Assembly (NCBI GenBank): GCA_027574665.1
Contig: CM050654.1
Coordinates: forward strand, 33,437,722-33,501,721
Length of the DNA stretch: 64,000 nucleotides
Direction: 5' to 3'
DNA from: Rhynochetos jubatus
Lineage: Eukaryota > Chordata > Aves > Eurypygiformes > Rhynochetidae
Below, piece by piece: positions 37,191 through 50,400 of the stretch. Below the pieces are notes generated by a model. It made no database searches and had not been told where the DNA came from. It was given only the letters and a program-made list of their open reading frames with translations. Position 1 is the stretch's first letter. The number at the start of each line of letters is the position of its first letter. Made by a program: the position numbers and the translations under genes.

Positions 37191-37580
37191 TCAGATTGTT
37201 GAGAACGACTCGCAGTGGTCAGAGGTCTGAGCCTGGGCAGGGAGATGAGATTTTTTTGTGTGTGGATGCAGGGTGGCTGCAACCCAGCCGGGTTGAGGCG
37301 GGGGGAGCTGGAAGGTGCCCCGCTCGATGACAGTGCTGCCCCGCGTTACGCGGCGAAACTCGTGCGGGGGAGATGGGGTCCCATAGGACCTTTGTTTCTG
37401 GGGATCGGATGGCCGGGGCACCATGCACAAGGCTTGTGCTGCATCGCTGGGCTGCACGACCCTGTTGGGCTGGGGTCTCATTCGCCTTCCCCTGCTCCAC
37501 GCCTGATCGTGCAAACAGTCCCATCTGAGCGAGCTGGGATCGCTGCTGCTCGGCAGCCCACGTGCTGCCGAGGTGAATTA
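37191..37580. other. GC-rich, CpG-bearing patch
   Basis: It contains CCCCGCGTTACGCGGCGAAAC and other CpGs between 37310 and 37420. Open frames exist on both strands (37215-37709 plus, 37219-37659 minus), so composition explains them. A weak promoter candidate at best. Confidence 0.3.
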
Positions 37581-38798
37581 CGCTCACTACAAAGCTGCCT
37601 ATATAAACAGGCATATTTTTCCATGCAGAAACAGAAGTCCACGCTGATTTTTCATGCACAATTTAGAATCTTTGCTTTTGAAAATGTGACTCGCGGCTCA
37701 TGGATGTAAATATACATATTTTTTTTCACTCTGGATCTAAAAGCAGACATTTTCCAAAATACTGCTGGGCAGAAAAGCTTCGTGTCAGATTTGCATGTCA
37801 GATTTTTGTTTGTTTGTTTGCTTTTTATTAGCAATGTCTTTTAGATCTGTAATTGTGTGTAACTTATACGTGTTATGGGAAGGAGGCTAAAATCTGCATC
37901 TGAGCTGCAGGTTTTATCAGAGATGAGCACAACCAAATAATTCAGTAAAAAGTTTGGAGGTTAAGTTGGTCACTGAATAGCTCTTCCAGCCTGTGTAAAA
38001 CAGCTGCTATCCAATGTCTGACCAAGAAAAAAAACACCAATCTCTCCAGCATCCTGATGTATATCTTTTAATACCTAAGCTATTAAAAATTTATAATGCT
38101 ACCGTCAGAATATTTAGGAACATGCAGGCAGGATTTTACAGAAAGTGTATTTGGGCAAGAAGAAACACCTCAGCAAGGAGGTAAAAAAGATCTCAGTCTG
38201 TACATCTTTGTGTGTATGGGAAAGGCACGTAGGACCCGGTTCCCAAGCCCAGCAATTCCCTCTCACTCACTGTGCGTTTGGTGAACCTGCAAGGGCAGCA
38301 ATAACAATCCTGTACCACAGAGATTTCAAACCCTCTTCTATCTAGGTTCTCGTGCTGTGCTCTCATCACTGGGGTTTTGCACCTAGGAAGGGCTAATAGG
38401 TACTAATTATGATTATAGCAGCAGCTATTTTTGCTATACTTAGTATGGTCCCATATGCTTAGGATTCTAGAAGACAAAGGGGACAAATTGAATGATTTTG
38501 GATGTGAAATTCATTTGCAGTGCTTTAATTCCTTAATCTAAGACTAAAGGGTGTATTGGATATGCTTGCCTAAGAGTGAATATGCACTGAACCTCCTGGG
38601 GATTTTCTCTTATGTGAACTGGCCCCAAAACCTCAGAAAATAGTAGAAACAAGATTTTTCTTTCCTTTTGTTTTTCCCCCCTCCATTTTTTGTGCAGCAG
38701 AGTTACATATAATTTTGCAGCCTATTCTGTATACATGAGGAAATGAAGGGCATGCATAAAGTTATTGCGCGTTTGAAAAATGCGCACAGTAATGAAGA
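37581..38798. other. Noncoding stretch
   Basis: Mixed to AT-rich with a short TTTG repeat at 37806-37821. No gene or old repeat was recognised. Confidence 0.5.
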
Positions 38799-38866
38799 AT
38801 CAAATTCTTCAATGAAATAATTCCACTGATTTCAGTGGAGTTAGGCCAGTAGGGAATCTGATCCTT
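38799..38866. repeat. Palindromic repeat copy
   Basis: It runs from AATCAAATTCTTC through the self-complementary core CCACTGATTTCAGTGGAG and TTAGGCCAG to GGGAATCTGATCC. The core and the AATCAAATTC/GAATCTGATCC ends match the palindromic family in order. Confidence 0.55.
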
Positions 38867-38929
38867 AACAAACTTGTTCAAAGCCTACTGAAGTTTCATG
38901 CTGGAACACATTCACCAACATCTAGCACA

Positions 38930-39580
38930 CCTTAGAAATGAAAAATGAATTAATTTGATTAAAATGTTTATATACTGTGCTTTCAGCAGAGATCTTTCAT
39001 ATATTCCATAAAGAATTTCGTATAAATTCTTGAAAATTCTTTGGCAATTGTGTAAAGGCATATAAATAAGAATGTAATGCCGCTTCAAGCATGAAAAGAA
39101 ATGAATTAAAAATCTAGAATGAATGTGACTGTTTCCAAATTAAGGCATAGTTTAAAAAATATTTTTCTGGGATAAAACTAAGCTAAGGTTCCATACTTGT
39201 GCACACTTTCATTGTCTCTCTCTCTCTCTCTTCTTTTTTTTTTTTTTGCTGCAGGCTCAAGCATAATCTTATAATACCAATAAATGAAAAATATGCGTTG
39301 AGGGAATCAATATACTGATTGTATGAATTTTTTTTGAACAAGGTTCATTTTGTGGTGGCAGATTAATTTGTGTTTTACTTAACATAAAATTGTCTTTAGC
39401 CTTAATTCATAAGTAAATTGCTCTTTTAAGACTTTCGATTTTGTTTTTAAATAATTAACAGAGAAAAAAGAACTTCGAAACAGTTCAATTAATTTAACAA
39501 CAATAGCCTTTTGAGGTATAAATACAACCGCTTGCTCCATTCAAGCAATAAAATTAGCAATAAACGTACAATGTGAAATA
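38930..39580. promoter_or_regulatory. AT-rich conserved-element-like block with TC tract
   Basis: An AT-rich, CpG-free block with many TTAATTT, AATTAA and ATAAAT words (38940-39180 and 39360-39580). It is split by a pyrimidine tract at 39215-39247, (TC)n then T14, followed at once by GCTGCAGG. That arrangement also resembles a strong 3' splice acceptor (polypyrimidine, TGCTGCAG), but no open exon follows. Confidence 0.3.
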
Positions 39581-42500
39581 GATTTTAGTATATCTGTCAA
39601 GCGAGGGACACGCCGTCCTCACTGCAGCAGGGAAACGCCTACACTTTCAAAGACTAACTAAATCCCAAGAATATTCAGGTTTCCTCAAAAGCCTGTGTTC
39701 CTGAGCAACTATTTAAATTACAAGTAGCTATTAAAAAAATAGGAATTGAAATGTGGAAAATCCTCTACTTCAGCATGAGGGGAAGAGATTTTTAAAGTTT
39801 CCTTTCCTAAAAGAGGGTTTGTTTTTTATTTACCTTCCCCTCATCCTCCCTATAGCGTTCCTATGGAATATATGCATCACAGCTACTTATAAGTTCGACA
39901 GTAAGAGCACAAATGTCAACCAAAGGGCATTATTCAGCATGAAACATCTGCACCAAGTTGTGAAATCATGGTAATACTGTAAGGAATAAGCTGAGCAAAA
40001 ATTCCTGTGTCTAATATTGTTACACAATTTTATGTGATAAATAGCCAGAACAAATGCTCGTCAGAATTATGTTTTTGTTCCGTCTTATTCTGCAAAACTA
40101 ATTTGTGAATGACCTCAAAGGTAGATGATTTGTTAATTTGCAGATGTCTCCCCACTTTCCTCTCTGGCCGTTTCGGGAGCTTGCACGTTTACAAACTGTA
40201 CGTGCATGTGTAAGATAGCTCTCTCCTAGGCACTCCTCAGTCACTTATCGTACCACGTTTAAGTGCTAAGCATATGTGTTAGGCACACACATGCCCACCC
40301 ACCCATGCGAGGTACATACACATAGCTGCTAGCTAGACATTCAATTAAATATGTATTGTAAAAGGCAAAAGTGTTTTCAAAGATTTGAAGACAACCGTGA
40401 TGACAGTATATATTACTGTTAAATTCACCAAGGCACATCTGCAAAACAGACTAGGGACTTCTCTGTAAATCTTTTCTAGGAAGCTAAAGGTAAACATCAT
40501 TTGTGTGCCAGAACGGTGTGGAAAAAATATTTATGATTTTGAGAAACAGTTAGTGCAACATTTGCTGAGGGAGTATTACGTTTGCTTTCAAAATGAATTC
40601 ATCTCAAGTAATCAGGATTTAGTTAAATGGACTAATGCCACTGAACGATGCAGACTGTCATTTGGGGTGTGAACGCTGGCACTCAGAGGATACCTTTTAA
40701 GCACAATACATTTATGAACTCATTTTTCTCCCCCTGAGGATTAAAAAAAAAATAAATTTTTATGCACAGTACCAGTGGCCTTGTTTAATAATTTCCTCGC
40801 TGCTGCATCTCACCTTTTGAAAGGATGGAGAGTTTAACCACATATTCTAAAAGTTTTAGCCCTGAGGGTTTTATTATAGCAATATTCCTTCTCAATGCAC
40901 TGTCCACCATAACGGGTCTTAACCTTTGCTCGCTAAACAGACAAGCAGAGAAGTACAGAAATGAAACAAGCTATGTTTAGCAGAATTTTTACATACCATA
41001 ATCTCTTTACCATGGTCAGGCAAGGCTGGAATTTTCGAGATGATCTGTTATGGCACGAATCCACTGTAGGACAGAGCTGATTTACAGCTTAGCACCATTC
41101 TCCACTCTTCACTGAGAGTAAGTTAAATGACCCAAGAATAACATTAATATGTACTATAACTAGATAGAATGGTGGTCTAAAGGGTGGTCTAAGGCATTAG
41201 CTTTCACCCAAGGAAACTCAAGCTCATATATTGCCCAGAAATACTAATAAGGGTCAAGTATCATTACTATTTTAAGAGGTTGACAATGCAGTGAGTTATG
41301 GGGTATGATAGCGAAGCAGGGCTCTTCTCCTGTCTTCTATCAGCCCTCTTGTCTCCCCACTGCAATGTTTTGAGCAAATCTTGGCTAAATTCAGACTCAT
41401 TATTTTGCATGCTCTTTTGTGGCTAACCTGGTTTAAAAATACCTGCTGACATTTTTTACTTGGTTGGGCCAATCTGAATAACCTCAGCAGAGTCCCACAA
41501 GAAACTTTTTCTCCCTTTCTCCCTTTTATTAGGGCAGTGGCTTCAGATAAAAAAAAAAAAAAAAGACAAAACCCAAACAAAAGCAAACAACAAAAACATT
41601 TGGGAGAAACGGAAGCCGCAAGATTAAAACCGAGTTAGTAGGAGCACTAAAATATTTCCCCAGTAACAAGAAAAATCTGACAAAACAATAAATAGAAAAG
41701 TAAGATGTTGAAATTATTTCAAGACAGATGCCTTTTTAAACTGTATTAAGAACACCTATCATGGAGCCTGATTCCAGCAGTTCCTCACACAGGAGGTATT
41801 TTATCTTCACAACATCTGGCACTGTCAAGGAGGTACAGTTGTAGACCTTACCAGATGCAGACACTCCATACATAAAAGTACACTAACAAATCATACCATT
41901 AATAGCAGCACAACACAAGTGTTTCTTATACATCCATGAAGAGAGCTATTCCATGGCTATGGGAAAGCTTAAAGAAAAAAAAAAGCCACAAAAAACCCTA
42001 ACAACCCCTAACAGAAATTGCTTGCGATTCCTAAAACATAAAAATAACTCTGAGAGCTTTATTTTCAGCTTTTTTTTTTATAGATGACTGACAGGAAAGC
42101 TTCTTTCTTCAGGGTGAAAAACTCCTTGTCCCATAAATCTGTGTGGTTGACATATCTAGGTAAATTTGTATCCTTGCTCAAAGGGATCACTGGTTTTATT
42201 CTCTATGGATTTTTCACTCACTCTATTGTGGAAAGTGAGTTCAGGCAGAAAAAAAAATTGCTTGATATTTGAAGGAAGGTTTACATTATTTTATATCATC
42301 CACACTGTTCTGTTGTCACTTGGCTTCTTTTATGAACTGTTTAAAACATGATACTATACTACATAAACCTTGCCCATTTTTGAATATGTAGTTCGTTCCA
42401 TCCCCTGAAGGTCTTGAGCCCGGTATTCCTCTCGCATCCTTGTCTGCTAGTTGGACATAACTACATTCATCCCAACATAAAACATGAAGGTATTTGGAAG

Positions 42501-43079
42501 TTATGTATTATGTTTATATGAAACACATGCTCTGTTTCCTACTTTACTATTTTACCTTTTCTTTTTTTTAAAAAAAAAAATCAAGGCATCTCTGATATTC
42601 TCTCTAATACGAACGAGGAGTCCTCTGTGTTTCAAGCTTTCCTTGAAGGTAAATGTGAACATCAGTGGCATTAACGTAATTGCACAAACCGAGGATTTAA
42701 TTTGCATGTGTCAGTTGGTCCTTCCCCTTTACATCTCACCACCAGTAACCAATATGCTGTAGGGTTCCCCGGTACCACGCACAGGACTTACAAGAGGGGC
42801 AGAATTTCTGTTTCTGATTAATTTCTCCTGCGTACAAAGCCCCCACCCTTTTATTAAATGATTAAGTACGATAAATAGGTCTCAGCTAAACACTCTTTCA
42901 AGATCAAAGCGCTGCCCGGTGTTTTGTGTGGTATTATCGTAACAAAATGCACACAACAGCAGCGAGCCGCGGTCCCAAGGAATTCTTTCAGTCTGGTTAA
43001 TACCTCTCCCCTCCAAGCTGGAGCCACAACATGTTGTCAAGACCGTGTTTTCTATGCCTTAAAGTTTAATTTCCTCCAA
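39581..43079. other. Noncoding stretch, no gene recognised
   Basis: AT-leaning. A 7-bp perfect hairpin (TGCACGT/ACGTGCA) lies near 40180-40206, and a run of 16 A at 41549-41564. Short open frames carry no motif. GAGAGTAAGTTAAATGACCC near 41115 resembles part of a MIR, but too briefly to call. Confidence 0.5.
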
Positions 43080-43540
43080 GCCCCGCGGTGCTCCTGGGGA
43101 CCGCAGCGATTCCAACCGCCCGTCCCGTGTTGTGACAGCGGTGACGGTGCACGCCTGGCCAGAGGGATTAGCTATGGGTCAGATGCTTAGCCATCTGGAT
43201 TTGCCATGAGCTAAGCCCTGCTCCGGACAGCCCTGCTCGGGCTGAGCGGGACGCGGCTGCCCGGGGTGGCGGCCGCGGAGCCCCCGGTGCCGGCTGAGCC
43301 GGAGCCGCACTGCTCCTACCACCCTGTGGCCGTCTCCTGCCATGACACGCTCCCACCTCCGGTCCCGGCCACCCATTCCAGGGGCGACCTCCCGGCTGGC
43401 TTTGGTGCAAACGGTGCACACAGAGGTGCAGGGCGAGCCTGCTGCGCAGGAGGTGGCCGTTGCTCCGCTGGTTTGGGATGTGCAACTCCAAGCGCATTAA
43501 AACACCTCCAAACGCGGCAGGGAAACCCCGGGTTGTACCT
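43080..43540. promoter_or_regulatory. CpG island, candidate promoter
   Basis: By hand count there are about 38 CpGs in 460 bp at roughly 60 percent GC, an observed/expected ratio near 0.8, in a desert where CpGs are otherwise scarce. The core 43235-43310 contains GACGCGGCTGCCCGG and GGCGGCCGCGGAG. Frames are open on both strands (plus 43266-43601, minus 43168-43497), so no product is inferred. It could mark a lncRNA promoter, an orphan island or an unmethylated enhancer. Confidence 0.5.
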
Positions 43541-44745
43541 GAACGGTCAGTGGATTAGGGAGACGGATGACCTCCAAGAACAAACCCACATAGTACATTA
43601 GACACGTCTGTCTGCTTTGCTTGTATCTGGGGATGATGGATACAAAAAGTTATCTTGATCGAAAAAAGAAAGGTTAACGCAATTAAAATTTTCTCGCTGC
43701 ATGCGCATTTCACAAATTCTCTGAATTTTATATGTAGCAGATGGTGTTCAAACAAATCAAGAAGCTGAAGCTAAAAAAACCACACCAATGGAGAAACTCA
43801 TATATTTCTTCAAACGATAAGATGAAGTGCAGATGTTTGGTGAAGAGCGCTGCTGACGCAGGCGACCTGAGAAGCAAAGGCTGGAAAAGAAGGGTCCAGT
43901 TGTGTTTAACGCTGGCCAACCACCCTAGCTGTCACCGCGTGATTTATGAAGGTTGCTTGCTAGATTTTATGTCGACAGAGCAATTGCGATTACAAAAACA
44001 CAGTCTGACCAGTTACCTAAGTTAACAGGGAACATGGCAAAGTACTAGCTGCAGCATACCTTGCACCTCACTTCCAAGTTTAGCTTTTCTGGACGGACAA
44101 AGATATTTAAGCAGCATAACTCACTTCCATCAATCTTTCAAAGTTTTGACCAACGTGCCTTCATGCTTCTGCATTTTGTCCACATGGTTCTCAGTAGTGC
44201 TGCTAAAATACTGTGCTTATCTGACACCTGCGGTCAAATTAATCCCAAGTTAAGCATGACAGAGTCACTAAAAGGGAAACAGTTGTCTGTTTGAGAACTT
44301 GGGAATCGGGCACAAAACCAGCTGCTTGATACGTGGTTAAAAATCATTACTGAACATTTAAAAATTAATTTCAAGATTATACTTGATAATCTTTACAAAA
44401 CCTACAATTAACTTTTTACTGGGAGAAAGTCGCACCCTGATGTGTCAGTGTTTCCACTCAGAAAATCACATATTCTTAGAACTTGTTGCAACTTGGCTGT
44501 AAATATTTACTCTAGACAGCAGCTTAGTATACAAGGTTACAGCCCAAAAGCAAATATTTCATACCAAGTTTCAAATATATGGATTTTCCCATTTGTAAAT
44601 GATTCAGGCAGCCTTTCCCCTCCCTTAGAACTGCTAACTCAATCTATAAACATAAATATAACCATTTCAGAGGAGAAAGGATCCAAATTACACATCAGTA
44701 CAGTAGTCCTCAGGGAGTTTATTATGGGGTAATTGGACCAAACAA
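43541..44745. other. Noncoding stretch
   Basis: Composition returns to AT-leaning. Open plus-strand frames at 43741-44025, 44061-44294 and 44442-44732 are unrecognised and contain no domain. Confidence 0.45.
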
Positions 44746-44828
44746 GGGCCAACTTCTGGCCTGATTTACAGTCTCAACATGTCTATTGACATCAGTGGAG
44801 GTCTGAAACAAGGAAGAATTTGGCTTTA
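44746..44828. repeat. Palindromic repeat copy
   Basis: It opens GGGCCAACTTCTGGCC and closes GGAAGAATTTGGC; the ends are inverted relative to each other. The centre holds CTATTGACATCAGTGGAGG, matching the ATTGACTTCAGTGGAG core. Confidence 0.65.
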
Positions 44829-46553
44829 AGGGGTTGGAAAGAGTTTTAAATTATTCCAGCTTAGCTTCCCTGGGCTAACTTGTGCTCTGAAGGGGCACCA
44901 TTATAAACACGACTTGCAAGCAACGCGACTCGCTGGCTTCAGATGGGTGTAACTCAGAGCAAGGCTTTGCCTCCTAAATGATGCTTATTCATCAATTCTG
45001 AATTTGGCTCCTCTAGACAATTATAACCCTCCGCAGATATTGAGTAACATCACTGAGTGTGTGTGGTTTTCTTATGTAATTCCTTGGGCTGGTTGCAAAG
45101 CAGAGCTCCAGGCTAGAGGCCAAGTCACACAGAGTCTGAGCAGCTTCAGAAATAACCACCATTCAGGTTTGTTTACTGCGAGAAGCTCAAGACGGAAAAC
45201 ATCACATTAAGGAAAACGAAGTAAGTAGCCAGTTTGTGTTAGCGTAGGTTTTATAAGCCCTTCCTAAGGTCACTCACGTTTCTGTGGGGGTTAGGAAGAG
45301 GACACAGGGGCAGGTTAATGCAGCTGCTGAACCTTGCGTTGCTTGGTGTCTTCTACATGGCATTTCTGTGTTGCAGACTAGTCTGCCCATCTCAGAGTGC
45401 ATCAGAACTGTTGTAAAACATGCCGAGAAACAGGAGGCCAAGACTGCAGTTATCAGAGGGCGACGGCTCCGTACGGCTGTGACTGCTGCTGGGGATGGCA
45501 CCACGCTGCAGTGATGAAAGGCACCCGGGTATCAGTGTGCTCGTGTAACAGTTGGTGAAAGACCATTCTGTAGGGTTTGCATGGGACTTTTGCACTGTCA
45601 GTGAACATCCACTCAGCGACACTTCACACTGAAGTGACCCAGCGTGACTGTTTCATAGGCCATGGCAAATTGCTTGAAGGCTTCAAAGCGTGTATCCATA
45701 TCATTATATCATATATATATTCCAAATCCCAGTTTTTGTGGTCCTACAATGTTTGACAAAGACTAAATTGCAGCAGTGTCTTCATCTCAAGGTTGATATG
45801 TAAGGTGGGGCATGAGGTCTACCTTTATTTTAAATTAATGTGTAGGTCAATGTCTCCAAACTTACAGTGAGCATTTCTCTCATTTATTGGTGTGCCTTAA
45901 TTGGCCATGGTATTTCTCCAGACTTCTAGTCTGCTCCCAGCTGTTCCATGGTTCTGTGATTTTTACTGAATTTACCGTGGAAACAAACACTGACAGTTGA
46001 GTCTGAGTCAGATTTAGGTTCTGCCAGCCACGGAGTTTATGAATGTACCTAATGACGCGGTTTTCTGCAGTTCCTGAGCAGTGTGCCATCAGAAATAAGA
46101 GAGATGTTTACAGCGTAGTTATGGTTATTGTTAAACACAGGAAATGTTTGCAAACATGCCTTAAAAGCTCAAGGAGGGTGCCTGGACCTACCCTACGGAC
46201 GGGCTGTTTCTGTCAGTCCGTAGCAACTCCACAAGAGTGTAGGTCTGTGCTTATCTTCTTCACATGTTCAGCGGCAGCAGCAGGAGCCAACGGGTGGTGG
46301 ACTGGTTGGAGAGAATTCAATCTGGGATGCAACAGGACAATCCTAGAAGCTTTTTGATAAATTTGATATCCAGTTGAAAGCTAAAACACGCTCAAAAAAT
46401 GCTTCAGGATTGGAATCTCTGCTGTATGCGCTAACGTCTTTGCCTGCCTGGAATTTTTCCTTCGCTTTAGTGTGTCTACCTGTGAGTATCGCTTGAGCCT
46501 TGTCCTGTACCTCTTCAGGGTAAAGGGTTTCTTTTTATTTTCTGTTTGTGTAG
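44829..46553. other. Noncoding stretch
   Basis: Mixed composition. An AT dinucleotide-rich stretch lies at 45697-45721. Overlapping frames at 45274-45622 are open on both strands without a motif. Confidence 0.45.
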
Positions 46554-46985
46554 GACCTAAGACAAGGGGGTACTGGTCCAGTCAGAAGAATAGCCCTTAT
46601 TCTCCCAAGGATGAGGATGATGTTATTGCTGGGGGATACAGTAATACCCGAGAGGTATCAAAACTCACCTTTAAGGGATGGAAAATCTACAGAAGAGACT
46701 TACATACAGCTACAGCTTCAAATATAATTTCTCCTCTCATCCTTTCTTTTCTGGAGAACGTGATGCCAAGTTGCTTTTCTGCCCCAGACCATGTGAACGC
46801 TTGTCTTCCACCTACTTCTGTAGGACACGCGCTTGGCAGAATCTGACTTTACAAACTCCTGCCATCCTTGGTAATGTCATTCCTTTGATAAGTCACCGTA
46901 TTAGATACCTTGCCTGTATTTTGTATGTCATTAAAACTTTGATTAAGAAAAGTCATAAATATAAATAAAGTATTATGCTATCCCA
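46554..46985 (+). ncRNA. Possible 3'-terminal exon of an unknown transcript
   Basis: A good acceptor-like sequence precedes 46554: a pyrimidine-rich stretch from 46529 ending GTGTAG. About 410 bp downstream an AATAAA signal sits at 46964-46969. One frame stays open from the acceptor to 46846, reading GPKTRGYWSSQKNSPYSPKD at its start, but the peptide is not recognised. Splice acceptor and AATAAA pairs occur by chance in AT-rich DNA, so a spurious call is quite possible. Confidence 0.15.
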
Positions 46986-47039
46986 GCAAGCTGCAACGGC
47001 GTATGCTCAGTCCCTGAACGTGTTCACATAATAAACAGC

Positions 47040-47460
47040 ACTGTAAAACTATTGTTGGCAATGCCTGTGTTATTCTTGCTCCTGATAAATGCTTTATTGA
47101 AATAAACTAGCTCTCCTAGCATTAATGATCATTTGATTAAAGAAAACTTTCTAGTTAACATTTTGTAATGATGTAATAAGTAACTTTCAATTAAATTTTT
47201 CTATATGTGGGGAAAATGTGTAATGGATAAATCAGTAAAGACTACATAATGGAAGCCTATTAGCAGGGTGAATATATTCTTGTAGCTCAAATTTCTATAC
47301 CACTTTAGTATTATCTTCTATCAGAAGAGAAGGTACAGTTACCAATTTTATCTTATCTTGGACTTATTATTAAAGAGTAGTAAAGGAAACTTCATTCCAG
47401 AAGCTATAATGTGATTTTTGATTAATGGTGGGATTTTTATGTGACAAGAATATTTCTCCT
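47040..47460. promoter_or_regulatory. AT-rich conserved-element-like block
   Basis: CpG-free sequence with many TAATGATCATTTGATTAAAG-type words, TGATGTAATAAG and CAATTAAATTTTT, with no repeat recognised. It looks like a homeodomain-site-rich noncoding element by composition only. Confidence 0.3.
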
Positions 47461-50400
47461 AGGCAAAGTATGCACATGTATCTTTGCCTGAACTGACTTG
47501 TTTCTGGCAGGCTTTTCACTGTCAGGAAGTTTTGCTTCTCTATAAACATATGTATTTTTCTGTATGTATAGCAGACTTAAGCATACAGGATCTAAAACAG
47601 TCTGAACCGAATCTATGGTACATGAAAGGACTTAAGTTGTTAACTTCACATTTTAATCTATTTATCTTTAACAAGACTTACTAAACAATAAACTCCTTCC
47701 ACTTTATCTTACGAAATGTCAAAGCTGTGAAGAGAAATGTTACAAATACGAACAAAATCAATCATGACTTGAAGAGTTCTAAGCGGGTCTGTCACCCTCA
47801 GAGGTGCTCGCACTGGTTGCTGTTATTGGAAGCTAGGTGCATACAATGATAGCCAATGGAATGTCTGAGAGAGTATTTAAAACACATTTTCAACCTTTAA
47901 AATGTTTCTTAAATTCATTGTGATTGATGAAAAAGGATATCCATTCAAGGTTTGCTGTTCTTCAACTGATGTGCATGATACTTTTTAAAAGACAAGGGTT
48001 GTGCGTGTTTAATGAGAGCTAAATCAGGCTCTCGCTCACATCAGGTGAAAGAACTGGATCAGATCTTCAGTTTGACAAACCTTAGGACGTTAGCATTTGC
48101 TTGCCAAGGTGCAGTTGATATTCACCTGTATGCGAGGGACAGCAGAGAGTCCCAGCCTATACTGACAGTGTGAGGCACGGGAGCGCGTGTGATTAATGCA
48201 GGTCCTGCTGTAACTCTAGTCATGCACAAATGCGCTGAGAAACACAAGACAGCAGACCCGCATACCTTTGAGGCAAGACCTGATCGTCCGTCAGTGCCGC
48301 AGCCTTAGATCTCAGTCCTGTTTTCCAGCCCCACTTGGCTCCTTTGCAGAGTGGAAACAGCTCTGTGCGAGCCAACCATGGAGAGCCTTGCTCAGACAGA
48401 TGTGCTCTGCACCTTACCTGTCCTTGCAGAGAAGGCTAAGGTTGGCTCCTGGCACGTGCTGTGCTCTTCACCGGGAGGATCTGTGGCCAGAAAAGGACTA
48501 ATTGTAAGTCAGGAAGTCCACTCTGCTTCTTTGGTGTTCAGGGCTAATGAGAACCAAACCTCCTTAGATTCATTCCAATATATGACTTGACATTCTGGAA
48601 ACTTTGCCTCTAACATCTTTTTTTTTTTAGAAGAGGTTGCTTCCATTCCTGGCTTGAACTGCTATTAAAGCACTCAATTTTATTCTTAGCCAAACTTAAA
48701 GGAGTTGCTCTGGATTTAAAACAAAGAACCAAATTAATTGAATTTCAGGTGGCTTCCACTTCAAACTCTCTATTTTCTCTTTTCATTGATGTATTTGATT
48801 TTTTTTTTCTTTTCTGTTAGTGTACACACACAACCATTTCTCTTGTTCCTTTCATTTCTTCTTTGGACGTATCAGATTTCTTTTTCCTAGATTCTCCTGA
48901 ATTACAAATAACACACAGGTTACTTTCATTTCCCTTTCAGCATATTTTGTTTCCACACATGCATCTGCGCTCATATAAATCCATACCTATGTATTTATAT
49001 GCATGCATTCTTATATGTTTTTATGTGGTCAGTACATAAATATACATTAATATATAATTGCATTCATGCATATGTATAAGTATTTAGGTGGTAACTCCAG
49101 GCTGGGTCAGTTCTAACCATTACTCCACTAAACTGGTACTGACTGGTATATTCTTCTTTCCTATCGACTTTTTTAGGCTCCACTGACAATATACATTTCA
49201 TAGTTCACTGAAAATCCACAGCGTCTGGACGTATGTTGTCGCTGCTATTTATACTGTGCTGAATATAAGGTTTGGTTCAAATTCTACAAAAGTCAGTGTC
49301 TATTATTCCACGGGAAACAAGTGTTTTTGTCAGACGAGACATACATGTAATTCCTGGAACTCTTTCAATTGTTCAGCACAGGGGTGTTTTTACTGATCGC
49401 TTCAAATACCAATGGGTTTGCTTTGGAGAGGGACGTCTATACAGTTTTAGTGACCTGAGGTTTATTTCCTTCCTTGAAAATAAATAAAATACCAAAATAT
49501 GTTCACACTCTTCATTCCATAAAGCCCTGGAAGAGTCAAATATATTGTATCTGCACAACCATGTGGCTGTTTCTGAGATGTTATATGGAAGCTGTACAGT
49601 TTCCGGTTGTGCTGAAGTTGGCTGAGCCTACACGGCCAGCAGTTTTTGAACACTCGTGTTACTGCATACAAAACGGTGATTCACTCGCTACTCCTGCTGC
49701 GTTCTCCACAGTATCCGTAAACACGCACAACATATGAAACACCTTTATAAAGACTCTTCCAGCTTGAAGACCTTCTATTGCCATGTGAAAGCCTGCAGTT
49801 GGTTCAGATGCAACGTGGACTACCAGCATATTTTCCAGGGCAAACACAGGATTTATGAACTCTGAAAAGTGAGATTTGCCATTCAAGTTTGCAGCAACAC
49901 TGAACCCAGTGCAGATCTTTATAAAGCTCTTTTAAAAACAGAAGAAAATAAATGGACCTTTCAATTAGCCTCACATTAGTACAAGAAAGATGATGGCATA
50001 ATTTTAAACGCATGTTATCTTGCATGAAATATTTCCAGTTTCCCCTGCCACTAATCTCTAAACAAATACAAACAAAAAACAGTAGCAGGGCAGAGCTGCT
50101 GTAATTTATTCATTTCCCGTCCACTGAAATATTTTACAGTCCTTCATTTATCTGTAAATTTTGGTTTAAAACAGAAAGCCCCTTGAGATCTGGCATCGTG
50201 TTTTCAAGAGCGTCTGCAGGGAATACAAGGCTGGTGGTGGCCTCGAGAACAAAAAGGCTAAAATGAAATGGAAGATGACATCTTCAGTTGTTTAGATGTC
50301 TGCAAACAGATTTAACAAGAGGCACTGATTTTCTCTTTATAACCTCACAGAGGGTTTTCCATCATGCAGCGTTTGCTCCTGTATCCTCATTGTTATACGC

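Noticed and set aside
37215-37709. 164-codon plus-strand frame and 146-codon minus-strand frame over the same bases
   Set aside because: Openness on both strands in a GC patch, no domain, and no splice or start context.
41110-41140. GAGAGTAAGTTAAATGACCC as a second MIR fragment
   Set aside because: Only about 20 bp resembles MIR and no flanking landmarks follow.
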